Source: Prevotella sp. (GTDB lineage: Bacteria > Bacteroidota > Bacteroidia > Bacteroidales > Bacteroidaceae). Taken from it: DNA of 47,868 nt. The notes beneath the pieces are model-generated. The model saw only the letters and a program-made list of their open reading frames with translations. It was not told where the DNA came from and ran no database searches. Of this stretch, positions 1 to 9,023 are shown in pieces. The first letter of the stretch is position 1. The number at the start of each line of letters is the position of its first letter. A program made the position numbers and the translations under genes. The stretch covers positions 1 through 47,868 of the forward strand of contig JAGCNO010000002.1 in the NCBI GenBank assembly GCA_017645905.1, written 5' to 3'.

Positions 1-12
1 CGAGAATTCAAA

Positions 13-93
13 AGAAAGAACGGCTTTTTCTCAGTTCAATGTATACTCTTCCTTCGAGTATGAACGGACTTTACTCTCAGCTACATCCGTTCA
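13..93. repeat. Single 22-bp dyad unit plus GAACGG hairpin at the left edge
   Basis: Positions 13-34 match one unit of the 22-bp tandem arrays seen at 17.5, 27.5 and 33.4 kb, with core AGAAAGAACGGCTTTTTCT followed by CAG. Downstream, TGAACGGA (61-68) and TCCGTTCA (86-93) form an 8-bp inverted repeat carrying the GAACGG word that borders the other arrays. Bases 1-12 do not match a further unit, so this looks like a degenerate or one-unit copy. The order of unit then GAACGG matches the 33.4 kb copy. Confidence 0.7.
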
Positions 94-119
94 ATGGTTT
101 CAACGTACCGTTATAGCGT

Positions 120-287
120 TTATTCCTCCTCGTCGTCCCAGAAACCACCACGGCGGGAAAGAGCCTTGTCATAAGAACCATTATTAGTAGATGCAGATTC
201 ACCACTCGTCTGAATAGACGGTTCCATCAGATGTGTTGGTGTTACGGCCAATACAATTGTCATGGGCTGTTTATATGTCTTTTTCAT
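120..287 (-). CDS. 55-aa small protein with acidic W-D-D-E tail
   Basis: This short frame runs from ATG (285-287) to TAA (120-122). The product starts MKKTYKQPMTIVLAV and ends RRGGFWDDEEE. It has a basic N-terminus, a short hydrophobic stretch without a convincing signal peptidase site, a Ser/Thr/Asn-rich middle and a strongly acidic C-terminus after a double Arg. As I recall, Prevotella genomes carry many annotated hypothetical proteins of this plan (MKKTY..P start, WDDE-type end). It lies 66 bp downstream of the large secreted protein on the same strand and may be co-transcribed. Function is unknown; the conserved ends argue for a real gene. Confidence 0.6.
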   Translation of the reverse strand: MKKTYKQPMTIVLAVTPTHLMEPSIQTSGESASTNNGSYDKALSRRGGFWDDEEE

Positions 288-353
288 AATCGTTTGCTGT
301 TTTATATGTTTAAAACTATTTTTGATAAATCTCGATAAATCCTTGCCATCCGT

Positions 354-3134
354 TTACTTCACCAGCACCTTCTTGCCGTTCACGATGTACAGACCCTTAG
401 TGGGCTGCATGACGCGGCGGCCCTGCAGATCGAAGTAACGGTTATAGGTCATTGTCTCAACGTTCACGTTGCTGATAGCCGTTGCATCGTCGAACACCAC
501 GCTCAGACGGGCACCGTTTGCAGAAGCATCATAAGCTGTCGAGAGGTAAGCCTTGCCAGCGGCCAGAGTAGCTCCGCCCACAACAGCCATCTTGAACACT
601 GGGCCAGCCTCCAGAATATAGTTATACTTAGTGCCGTCGGTCTTGTAAACAGTTGTAGGAGTGGTTACGCCAACCAGCTCATTGTCACTTACATCATCAG
701 CAGTAGCGGTAAGCTCAGGAACATTGACAGCTGCCACAGCACCTTCATCCATGCCTAAAGCATTCATCAGGATGACACCAGTATTTGCGCGCACTTTATG
801 AATCTGAGTCAGCTTAACAACATTACCCTCAACTTTTGCCTTATAGACGGCAATAGCATCGGCACCCGTGAAATCAAGATCCTTCTCTGAGCAGAATGTA
901 GCGATACCGGCAGAACCTATCTCTACGGCTACAGCTTCATCAAGATAAACAATGTCGCTCTCGAAACGGGGGAAGATTTCGTAGGTGGTATTGTATACAG
1001 TTGCGATACCACTAACATCAACAGACTTGCCAGTAGTTGCAGTGTAGCCTACACTAAAATTATCGTAAAGCTGAATGTCTGACTCATCACCTACATAATA
1101 CTTACTACTACTTTCTGATATTTCTGTATTCTCAATCTTAACAAGGTCGCAGAGATTGGCGGCTATGGCTTCGGTCGTTCCTGCGATTACTTTTGCCACC
1201 ACAGTCTCATTTCCAGTTACAGTAACAAGATCAAGATTTGCATTGGTAATCTCCGGCAGATTCTTATATGGACTGTACGTGCCATACAGATAACCTCCCA
1301 ACAAATCACCTGTTGTTAAGCTCGTGCTAAAGCCACTATTATTAAAGACATCAATTGCGCCACTGGTATCACGCACATAAATGTTTTTCTTGGCATTGTC
1401 TATATATACCACCTGTGCTCCAGCCATATTCAAATAGCCCGTAGCATTGGCGGTCTTGAATGCAGCAATATTAGCGTAAATAGTTGGGAATGTCAGCGTA
1501 ACGGTTGCCACCTCAGAGTCATCGGTACCATTGTACGCAATAGCCTTTATCGTAGTGGTTGTGCTCACTTCAATAGCACCAGTGTATTCTGTGCTCGCAT
1601 TTGTGGGTGTGGTGCCGTCAGTGGTGTAGTAGATAGTTGCACCGTCTGTCTCACAACTGATAGTCACGTTCTGAGTCTCAAAATAATCGCCAGTCTCAAC
1701 ATTGAAAGTCGGAGTAGCCACATTCTTCACAACAGTGGGAGTAATAGTAATAGTGCTGATGACTGCATAGACAGAACCAGCTGAGATGGTTATGTCTGCG
1801 GAGGTAGCGTTTACTTCCAGAGTATTTGTGCCAGAGTTAGTTCCATCACTTACGGTGACACTGTTTGTCGTAGCAGTAACAACAATTGTAAAGCCAGCAT
1901 CAGAAAGAATAGTAGGCATTTTAACTCTTCCGTCACTCTTTCTCATCTGCAAATTATTGCTGCTTTTTAGGACATTTTCCAATGTCCATCCTGGATATTC
2001 ATTACTATCGCTACCAGTATATGAAACATTAGTATAACTTTGATAGCTATTACCAAGAGATGTAGAACTACCAGGACTGAATGACAAAGCAGTTGTTACA
2101 CCACGCAAATCAATTTCTGAGGGTACAAGAATAGTATATCCAGCTGATGTCACACTACTCTCATTCTCGTATGTATCCACAGCAATAGCTTTTACAGTCA
2201 TGGCACAATTAATAGCAATGGGCTCAGAATAAGTTTCACCAACATTGTTCACATACGAAGGCGTAGTGCCGTCTGTTGTATAAAGAATGGTATGTCCAGT
2301 GGTTGCCGTAATAGATAACTCTGTTCCTTCCTCTACACCACCAGCTGGAACGCTGAAAGTAGGTGCAGCCACATTAATGGTATAAGTAGCAGATGCAATA
2401 GAACTAACATTTTCATCAGAATCAATGGCAATAGCCTTCACCGTACAGGGCTTAGTTATGGTGATTTTGTCTGTGGAGCTATAAATTGAACCAACGTTAT
2501 TCTCATAGTCAGGGTCTGTGCCATCTATTGTATACATAATCAAATCGGCATCATTCTGAGTCAGCTCTAACGTGGTGGGGGCTGTCACAGCACCTGAGGG
2601 CACACTAAATGCAGGAGAAGCCACAACGCCTGAAGCTGAATAAGAATAAGTAAGGACAAGTGAACTTATTCCCACTTGATTACTAGATGAGCTAAATGTT
2701 ATTTTTACAGCATTAGTACCCGAAGGTAAATTATCATTGGTTATTGTAAAATTGTTTGAAGTGACTTCAGTAGAAGTATAAGTGCTACCACCATTTGTGC
2801 TATAATGCAATGTGATTGTTTGAGCTTTATTAGTCCATTGTTTACAATTGAATGTGGCAGCACTGATAGTATAACCTTCATTCATTATAAACTCAACAGG
2901 CTTTCCTTTTGTAACAGGTCTATCAGTAATTGTACTTGTTTGTTGATTGGCAGATTCAAATATAACAGTTCCTTCGGTATAACTATACGAATGCTCAGCG
3001 TAAGTACTTGACCATTCTGCTGTACCTCCCATATCTTGGAAAAGGAAACTGAATGTTTTACTATCTGCCCACACATTACTTCCCACTACGAGGGCGCATA
3101 GCAGGAGCATTGTTTTTAATAAGTAAAGTTTCAT
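354..3134 (-). CDS. Secreted protein with chitobiase-like repeats and type IX sorting tail
   Basis: This 926-aa protein has a signal peptide (about residues 1-23, cleavage after VWA). A beta-rich region (24-165) follows, then three repeats resembling the chitobiase/beta-hexosaminidase C-terminal domain at about 173-254, 256-337 and 473-550; each carries a YTTDGT-P type motif. Residues about 553-735 (from YANIAAFKTANATGYLN) look like an OB-fold-like domain often found in Bacteroidetes surface proteins. The end (about 895-926, YFDLQGRRVMQ to GLYIVNGKKVLVK) is a type IX secretion type A sorting signal, predicting export and cell-surface attachment or release. No catalytic domain is recognised, so an adhesive or carbohydrate-binding role is only an inference. 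Codon use is more AT-rich than in the neighbouring metabolic genes. Confidence 0.85.
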   Translation of the reverse strand: MKLYLLKTMLLLCALVVGSNVWADSKTFSFLFQDMGGTAEWSSTYAEHSYSYTEGTVIFESANQQTSTITDRPVTKGKPVEFIMNEGYTISAATFNCKQWTNKAQTITLHYSTNGGSTYTSTEVTSNNFTITNDNLPSGTNAVKITFSSSSNQVGISSLVLTYSYSASGVVASPAFSVPSGAVTAPTTLELTQNDADLIMYTIDGTDPDYENNVGSIYSSTDKITITKPCTVKAIAIDSDENVSSIASATYTINVAAPTFSVPAGGVEEGTELSITATTGHTILYTTDGTTPSYVNNVGETYSEPIAINCAMTVKAIAVDTYENESSVTSAGYTILVPSEIDLRGVTTALSFSPGSSTSLGNSYQSYTNVSYTGSDSNEYPGWTLENVLKSSNNLQMRKSDGRVKMPTILSDAGFTIVVTATTNSVTVSDGTNSGTNTLEVNATSADITISAGSVYAVISTITITPTVVKNVATPTFNVETGDYFETQNVTISCETDGATIYYTTDGTTPTNASTEYTGAIEVSTTTTIKAIAYNGTDDSEVATVTLTFPTIYANIAAFKTANATGYLNMAGAQVVYIDNAKKNIYVRDTSGAIDVFNNSGFSTSLTTGDLLGGYLYGTYSPYKNLPEITNANLDLVTVTGNETVVAKVIAGTTEAIAANLCDLVKIENTEISESSSKYYVGDESDIQLYDNFSVGYTATTGKSVDVSGIATVYNTTYEIFPRFESDIVYLDEAVAVEIGSAGIATFCSEKDLDFTGADAIAVYKAKVEGNVVKLTQIHKVRANTGVILMNALGMDEGAVAAVNVPELTATADDVSDNELVGVTTPTTVYKTDGTKYNYILEAGPVFKMAVVGGATLAAGKAYLSTAYDASANGARLSVVFDDATAISNVNVETMTYNRYFDLQGRRVMQPTKGLYIVNGKKVLVK

Positions 3135-3328
3135 AATGATTTAAATAATTAATAATATGTAAGTTGATATATTCTCAACATTTACCGCACGCTCCTGCTA
3201 CACATTATTATATATAAAAGAAGCAGGAGAGTGTGGTCGTGTGTTTTACTATTTCGCAATAGCTGTGCTCCCGAAGAGGGGAGCGATTGATAAAAATAAG
3301 TAAAGTTTTTTAGCGATCTACGCCTCAA
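3135..3328. other. Intergenic region with two hairpins
   Basis: No gene is seen. GCTCCC (3267-3272) and GGGAGC (3279-3284) form a 6-bp hairpin just downstream of the 84-aa minus-strand gene, with no clear T tract. CTCCTGCT (3192-3199) and AGCAGGAG (3222-3229) form a second 8-bp inverted repeat with a 22-nt loop upstream of the large secreted protein. No convincing TAnnTTTG box for that gene was found. Confidence 0.45.
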
Positions 3329-3583
3329 TTACTTCTTCAAGAGAGGCAGGAAGTTCTGAATGGCGTCGACGAACTGCTGCATATCCTGCTTGTCGTCGTC
3401 TGACTGGAAGGACACGCGCCCGCTGGTGAGGATAGCGATGCCTTTCTTCAGAATCTCGGGCAGGTCGCCAGCAATCTTCTCCAGGTCGGGCAGGTTGCCG
3501 CCGGTAATTGACTCGATGGTCTTGGCGATATCGCCACCGCCTAACTTCTCAAGGACAGAGCCCAGAATTGAATTGTTTGCCAT
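3329..3583 (-). CDS. Conserved 84-aa hypothetical protein
   Basis: The start at 3583 gives MANNSILGSVLEKLGGGD. Upstream codons in the same frame overlap the promoter, so the longer 127-aa reading is unlikely. The protein is small, with no signal peptide or membrane segment. It has Gly-rich turns (LGGGD, ITGGN), amphipathic helices and a C-terminal helix ending FLPLLKK. The family is not recognised. It is transcribed divergently from fumarase, and each gene has its own consensus promoter in the 220-bp gap. A cytoplasmic helical protein is all that can be said. Confidence 0.65.
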   Translation of the reverse strand: MANNSILGSVLEKLGGGDIAKTIESITGGNLPDLEKIAGDLPEILKKGIAILTSGRVSFQSDDDKQDMQQFVDAIQNFLPLLKK

Positions 3584-3649
3584 AATGGTAGATTTAATTA
3601 AAATGGAACAGTTGTTATATAATTTGCTGTAGCGTAACAAATCTGGGTG

Positions 3650-3680
3650 CAAAGGTACTGACATTTTGCGAATTAGCCAA
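3650..3680 (-). promoter_or_regulatory. Bacteroidetes promoter for the 84-aa gene
   Basis: Read on minus: TTGG (3677-3680), a 19-nt spacer, then TACCTTTG (3657-3650). This matches the Bacteroidetes -33/-7 pattern. The predicted transcript starts near 3643 and leaves a leader of about 60 nt. Confidence 0.7.
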
Positions 3681-3698
3681 GAAAAAGGACGGAAAAGT

Positions 3699-3730
3699 TT
3701 TGGCCGTATCAACTTTTTTGCGTAATTTTG
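3699..3730 (+). promoter_or_regulatory. Bacteroidetes promoter for fumarase
   Basis: TTTG (3699-3702), a 20-nt spacer, then TAATTTTG (3723-3730). It lies back to back with the minus-strand promoter at 3650-3680, so the two units share one divergent control region. Confidence 0.75.
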
Positions 3731-3801
3731 CCGCCGTTATCCTTTGACAGATGAACTTTTATTTGACAGAAAGACATAAGGACACATATAAATTTAATAC
3801 T

Positions 3802-5451
<1,650 letters not shown>

Positions 5452-5485
5452 ACGCTGCCCTCTTGACGGCTCAACACATTATCTT

Positions 5486-5520
5486 CAGGACGGCTCCCTC
5501 ATCTGCAGAGAGCCGTCCTG
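5486..5520 (+). terminator. Terminator-like hairpin after fumarase
   Basis: CAGGACGGCTC (5486-5496) and GAGCCGTCCTG (5510-5520) form a perfect 11-bp stem with a 13-nt loop. No U tract follows. The stem carries the same GACGGCTC word as the dispersed repeat elements, and a second partial copy (TTGACGGCTCAAC) lies at 5463-5475. Confidence 0.55.
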
Positions 5521-5564
5521 ATGCCGTCCTGATTAGTTAATTGAAATAAAAAGTTCGGTGAAAA

Positions 5565-5596
5565 TTTGGTCAGATAAAAAAAAAGCACTACTTTTG
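5565..5596 (+). promoter_or_regulatory. Promoter of tRNA-Ser
   Basis: TTTG (5565-5568), a 20-nt spacer, then TACTTTTG (5589-5596), 14 nt before the tRNA 5' end. Confidence 0.75.
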
Positions 5597-5610
5597 CACC
5601 CGCATTTCAA

Positions 5611-5697
5611 GGAAGGTTGGCAGAGTGATCGATCGCGCTGGACTCGAAATCCGGTATACCCTTCTGGGTATCGGGGGTTTGAATCCCTCACCTTCCG
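5611..5697 (+). tRNA. tRNA-Ser(CGA)
   Basis: The acceptor stem GGAAGGT (5611-5617) pairs with ACCTTCC (5690-5696), and the discriminator is G5697. The anticodon arm is CTGGA-CTCGAAA-TCCGG with anticodon CGA. A long variable arm (TACCC/GGGTA) and the GTTTGAATC T-loop fit a class II serine tRNA. The 3' CCA is not fully encoded. Confidence 0.93.
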
Positions 5698-5703
5698 CAA
5701 AAG

Positions 5704-5736
5704 GAGCTTAATGAGCAACATCGTTAAGCTCTTTTT
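5704..5736 (+). terminator. Terminator after tRNA-Ser
   Basis: GAGCTTAA (5704-5711) and TTAAGCTC (5724-5731) form an 8-bp stem with a 12-nt loop, followed directly by five T. This is a good intrinsic terminator on the plus strand, and it lies just past the end of the convergent phosphatase gene. Confidence 0.75.
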
Positions 5737-5742
5737 CTGCGT

Positions 5743-6459
5743 TCAAGTGAGGGATTCACCTCCCCAATACTTGATTGCCGTTTCGATGAGTTCTCTTTGA
5801 GCCATAAAGGAGGTGTAGGCAATATTGACCAAACTCCAGTTCCACGTCATCAAACCAATGCCAACACACTTCTTTACCGTCGGCCAGAACGCATTTCGAT
5901 TTGTACGCATATAGTCTTTGATGATTTCCTCATCGCTGACACCGTATAATTTCAACAAGGCCATGCTTAAAATACCTGTCCTGTCCTTTCCTGCTGTGCA
6001 ATGGAAAAGTGTGCAGATGCCTTGCGCAGCATTATCCCTTAGTTTTGAGACGGCTTTCTCCAACTGGCATCTACTGTATTCGTCTGTTACTGCTTGAATA
6101 TAGAGGACCTTGAAGTCTGGCACCATTTCCTTTAGCTTGTCAGGATTCTTACGAAGATTGCGGATGATGGTCATGGGGTCGGAACCTGTCTCATGGGTAA
6201 TCCCGACAGCAGCATCTTGCAGAAGAGGGATTTGCAGATACTCCACACCTTCAGGCAGCGGGTCAGGAAATTCGGATGCTTCAACAGACGTGCGCAAGTC
6301 TATCACGCAGCCTATATTGTACATCTTAAAGAGACTGGCACACTCTTCTTTAGTTAGAATACTGAGCTTTCCACTTCGTAGGAACAAGCCATGAGGGACA
6401 ACACCTCCAGAAAAAGGTATTCCCCCAAGGTCTCGCAGGTTAAGCTCATGTCTTTTCAT
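5743..6459 (-). CDS. Tyrosine-protein phosphatase (Y_phosphatase3 type)
   Basis: This 238-aa cytoplasmic protein has the phosphatase signature HCTAGKDRTG at residues 153-162. Cys154 is the predicted nucleophile and Arg160 the phosphate-binding arginine (CX5R). The N-terminal NLRDLGG and LFLRSGKLS motifs are typical of the bacterial tyrosine/serine phosphatase family (COG2365, PF13350). No signal peptide is present. The substrate is unknown; members act on phosphotyrosine and some on phosphoinositides. It stands alone on minus between tRNA-Ser and a small exported protein. The CX5R loop makes the family call firm, while specificity remains open. Confidence 0.88.
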   Translation of the reverse strand: MKRHELNLRDLGGIPFSGGVVPHGLFLRSGKLSILTKEECASLFKMYNIGCVIDLRTSVEASEFPDPLPEGVEYLQIPLLQDAAVGITHETGSDPMTIIRNLRKNPDKLKEMVPDFKVLYIQAVTDEYSRCQLEKAVSKLRDNAAQGICTLFHCTAGKDRTGILSMALLKLYGVSDEEIIKDYMRTNRNAFWPTVKKCVGIGLMTWNWSLVNIAYTSFMAQRELIETAIKYWGGESLT

Positions 6460-6547
6460 TGATGTGCTGACCTTGTGCTTATTTATTAATAAGTCTCATA
6501 ATCTATGTCTTTGGTCGAGTTACATGATAAACAATCATATAATTACG

Positions 6548-7201
6548 TCATAGTTCATGGTTACCGAGCTTCTCCAGAGGTTTCTTTTTCATCTTGCTCC
6601 AGCTCTCTCGCTTATGACCATCTTCAAAGGCATTGTCCTTGATGGTCTGCCTTTTCCAGGTCAGGTAATTCTCGCTTATTGTCTCCATCTCACCCGTATT
6701 GCGCATCATGCTGCTTCGCTCCTTGCCGATGAGGTAGAAATCACCGTCTTGGTAGCGGTAGATATAGCTGGAGTTGTCGGTGCCATAGCTGCCAGCAACA
6801 GCAAAGATTTGTGTGTCAATCTTCAGTGTGCCCCGGTCGGTGATGTCAATGCTGATATCCACGCTGCACCACTCATCGCTGGCAGGAAACAGTTCCTTGT
6901 ACTGCTTCCAAAGTTTGAAGGCCCCGTCCTCCTGTCCGAAGTAGATGGCGAGTATTTCCCTGTTAAAGTTATACACATATCCGTCATCACGGGTCTTCAT
7001 GTTCTCCGAGAAGTTGGGCTTGGCCAGCAAGACAAGGTCTTTGATGCCATCCTTGTTCAAGTCGCCCTCTGCTTCTGCGTGTTCCCAGCCTTGCGGGACA
7101 ATATGCCCCACAAAATCTCCCTGTTGTTTCAATACCTGAGCTTGCATGTTCAAGGCATACAGACCTAACGTTATGATGAAAAATAATAACCTCATAAACA
7201 T
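6548..7201 (-). CDS. Exported protein with EF-hand/VCBS-like repeat
   Basis: This 217-aa protein has an N-terminal signal peptide (about residues 1-21, ending NMQAQ). Near residues 45-57, GDLNKDGIKDLVLL matches the calcium-loop pattern of FG-GAP/VCBS-like proteins. The rest is beta-rich, with many aromatic and Asp residues, and ends in a basic region (KMKKKPLEKLG). A second in-frame ATG (7195) is an alternative start. The exported protein at 42706 has the same DxDxDG segment and similar size, so the two may be distant paralogues. No function is assigned. It is divergent from the 7340 gene, with the two -7 boxes forming an inverted repeat. Confidence 0.75.
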   Translation of the reverse strand: MFMRLLFFIITLGLYALNMQAQVLKQQGDFVGHIVPQGWEHAEAEGDLNKDGIKDLVLLAKPNFSENMKTRDDGYVYNFNREILAIYFGQEDGAFKLWKQYKELFPASDEWCSVDISIDITDRGTLKIDTQIFAVAGSYGTDNSSYIYRYQDGDFYLIGKERSSMMRNTGEMETISENYLTWKRQTIKDNAFEDGHKRESWSKMKKKPLEKLGNHEL

Positions 7202-7255
7202 TTCCTTTTTATGATTGAATATCCATTAATATCACAAAACTTATTAAAAGTATGT

Positions 7256-7295
7256 GCAAAGTTACACAACAATGTTTATAATTTCGTAACTTTGC
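7256..7295. promoter_or_regulatory. Divergent -7 boxes forming a perfect inverted repeat
   Basis: GCAAAGTTAC (7256-7265) and GTAACTTTGC (7286-7295) are perfect 10-bp inverted copies with a 20-nt centre. Each contains TAACTTTG, the -7 box: one points at the minus gene (start 7201), the other at the plus gene (start 7340). Neither has a strong -33 TTTG. Confidence 0.6.
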
Positions 7296-7339
7296 AACCA
7301 TTATTACGATTATTTAATCAACAAAAATCACTCATCATA

Positions 7340-8032
7340 ATGAAAAAGAGCATTATTTTGTTGTTTGCCCTCATGGCAATAACATTCTGCGGTAACACGG
7401 GAAGCCCCCGACAAACGGAAACAGGTCTCGAGCCAGAAGCAGCAGTACCTGATACGCTTAACACGGTAGAAGCTGTCGAAAAACAGGTGAATGCCATCTA
7501 TGACTATTGGAATGAACTGAGGGAAAACTATAATGAAGACATGCCCTCAATAGACGAGCTTTTTGGTAGTAAGGAGTGGCAGCAGGTGCGAAAGGAAGTG
7601 GAAGACGTCGACCGTGATTGTGAATGTGGCGGATTCTTCGATTTCGGTGAAGAGGGACCTCTGGATGCCTGGACATACGACTGCTACGAGGGTACCGTCA
7701 GTGCCAACGACATTCAGGTCAAGCTACAACCAGACAGTACTGCCGAGGTCTGGTTCCTGGTGAAGGATGCCGTCACCATCGATGGAATCCCCATGCGCTG
7801 GCTGATGCGCATTGAGGATGGCCAATGGCGTGTTGCCAACATATTTTTTGAGAAAGAAGACGGCTTCGACATCCTTATGGGTATGCGGGCCTATGTCGAT
7901 GCCCAGAAGGATAATACATGCGCTGACGAGAAATGGGAAATGAGAAATGAGAGTGAAGAAGATAGTATTTTCGCTGATGATGCCCGTGTTATGGGCAATG
8001 GCTGCCACCTTATTGGTAGCTTGTGGAAGTAA
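7340..8032 (+). CDS. Putative exported DUF3828-like protein 1
   Basis: ATG 7340 gives a 230-aa product starting MKKSIILLFALMAITFCGN. The hydrophobic N-terminus ends in a Cys that could be a lipidation site, although ITFC is a weak lipobox. I chose this start because the longer frame reads back through the promoter. The body, with CECGGFFDFG, an acidic DAWTYDCYEG stretch and WRVANIFFE, resembles its neighbour's DUF3828-like fold. Its last 29 residues overlap the next gene out of frame, and the overlap begins in a GAGAAAT heptamer repeat (7928-7955). This suggests repeat growth removed an earlier stop codon. Envelope function is unknown. Confidence 0.7.
   Translation: MKKSIILLFALMAITFCGNTGSPRQTETGLEPEAAVPDTLNTVEAVEKQVNAIYDYWNELRENYNEDMPSIDELFGSKEWQQVRKEVEDVDRDCECGGFFDFGEEGPLDAWTYDCYEGTVSANDIQVKLQPDSTAEVWFLVKDAVTIDGIPMRWLMRIEDGQWRVANIFFEKEDGFDILMGMRAYVDAQKDNTCADEKWEMRNESEEDSIFADDARVMGNGCHLIGSLWK
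7928..7955. repeat. Heptamer repeat GAGAAAT x4 in the gene overlap
   Basis: Four 7-nt units lie in tandem: GAGAAAT, GGGAAAT, GAGAAAT, GAGAGTG. They encode part of the C-terminus of the upstream protein and contain the start codon (7947) of the downstream lipoprotein. Confidence 0.75.
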
Positions 8033-8915
8033 AACAGGAAAGTCTGCCAGTGAGACAGACTCATTGGCTGCTGACTCCCTGAATGATGAGACTATCGATA
8101 AGCACTCGGAGGCCTATATCCGTCAGCGTATCGATACCATCTACAAATTTGTTGGCAAGGTTACTTATGATTCTGAAGGGAATCGGAATTATACTTATAG
8201 CACTTTCAATCTTGACAGTGCCTATCGCTCCGAGCGTTACTATGCTCTCATGCAGCAGGCTTTGGATATTTGTGATGAGACGGGCGACATCTTGTATGAC
8301 TACGACTATTGGGTATGCGGGCAGGACTGGTCTGACGACTGGAGTTGCAAGGTGGCGAAGGTCTATAACGTCACTGACTCTACGGCTCTCGTAGACCTTG
8401 CCATCCATAATTTCAGCGATATGGAAACGACTATTGCCCTCCGCTTTGAGCGTGGCGACTGGTATATTGACGACTTTTGTCCATCGGAAGATGGCAACGA
8501 TGACAAGAACTACCTGCAGGAAGTCATCCGTCAGGGCTTAATAGCCCGTGAGAAAGCTAAGAATCTCGTCGGATATTGGGGATGGGTGGGCGACGACTGT
8601 CCTGAATTGCTACTACGTCTGGAGATGACCGACGAGGGACTGGAGGTCACGGAGTGTAACATCTATCGCCTCTATGGTTTCGACAAGACCACCGTTTCCT
8701 TCAATGGCACAGACCTTTCTGTCAATGAACTGGATTACGACGAAGAGGCCCAAGAAGTAAACCATGAATTCCACTTCGATGCCCATTTGGACATCAACGG
8801 GGATTTGACAGGCGAATGTCTTATCAGGCATCCATTAGCCAGCAGGAATTACGTGGGGCCACTAACTCTCCGTAAGGACTACTTTAAATATCGTGATGAT
8901 GTGAAACGGAAGTAG
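7947..8915 (+). CDS. DUF3828-like lipoprotein 2
   Basis: This 322-aa protein has a clear lipoprotein signal: hydrophobic segment then LLVACGSK, with Cys at about residue 26. ATG 7947 lies in the heptamer repeat; ATG 7977 (MMPVLWAM) is an equally good start with less overlap. The N-terminal half (AYIRQRIDTIY, MQQALDICDETG, VDLAIHNFSD, WYIDDFCP) resembles DUF3828 domains of Bacteroidetes envelope proteins. The C-terminal half is a beta-rich domain (VGYWGWVGDDC, LTGECLIRH). It is probably anchored to a periplasmic or outer membrane face. With the 7340 gene it forms a two-gene unit of likely tandem origin. The function is unknown. Confidence 0.8.
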   Translation: MRVKKIVFSLMMPVLWAMAATLLVACGSKTGKSASETDSLAADSLNDETIDKHSEAYIRQRIDTIYKFVGKVTYDSEGNRNYTYSTFNLDSAYRSERYYALMQQALDICDETGDILYDYDYWVCGQDWSDDWSCKVAKVYNVTDSTALVDLAIHNFSDMETTIALRFERGDWYIDDFCPSEDGNDDKNYLQEVIRQGLIAREKAKNLVGYWGWVGDDCPELLLRLEMTDEGLEVTECNIYRLYGFDKTTVSFNGTDLSVNELDYDEEAQEVNHEFHFDAHLDINGDLTGECLIRHPLASRNYVGPLTLRKDYFKYRDDVKRK

Positions 8916-8961
8916 TAAGAGTGAGGAGTTAATCGACACATTGTTAAAAATGGGAAAATAA

Positions 8962-8993
8962 TTTGGGCAGTTCAGTTTTTGTTCTTATTTTTG
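8962..8993 (+). promoter_or_regulatory. Promoter of the glycine-cleavage operon
   Basis: TTTG (8962-8965), a 20-nt spacer, then TATTTTTG (8986-8993). Transcription would start near 9000, leaving only about 24 nt before lplA, so there is no room for a glycine riboswitch. Confidence 0.75.
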
Positions 8994-9023
8994 CAGTTAA
9001 TTTGTTAACCTGCAAATTAATTC

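Noticed and set aside
3751-3801. Upstream ATG of fumarase (adds 17 residues)
   Set aside because: It lies almost at the predicted transcript start, and the extension does not fit the family.
7928-8032. Sequencing frameshift joining the two DUF3828-like genes
   Set aside because: The second protein has its own full lipoprotein signal at the overlap, so two genes are more likely than one broken gene.
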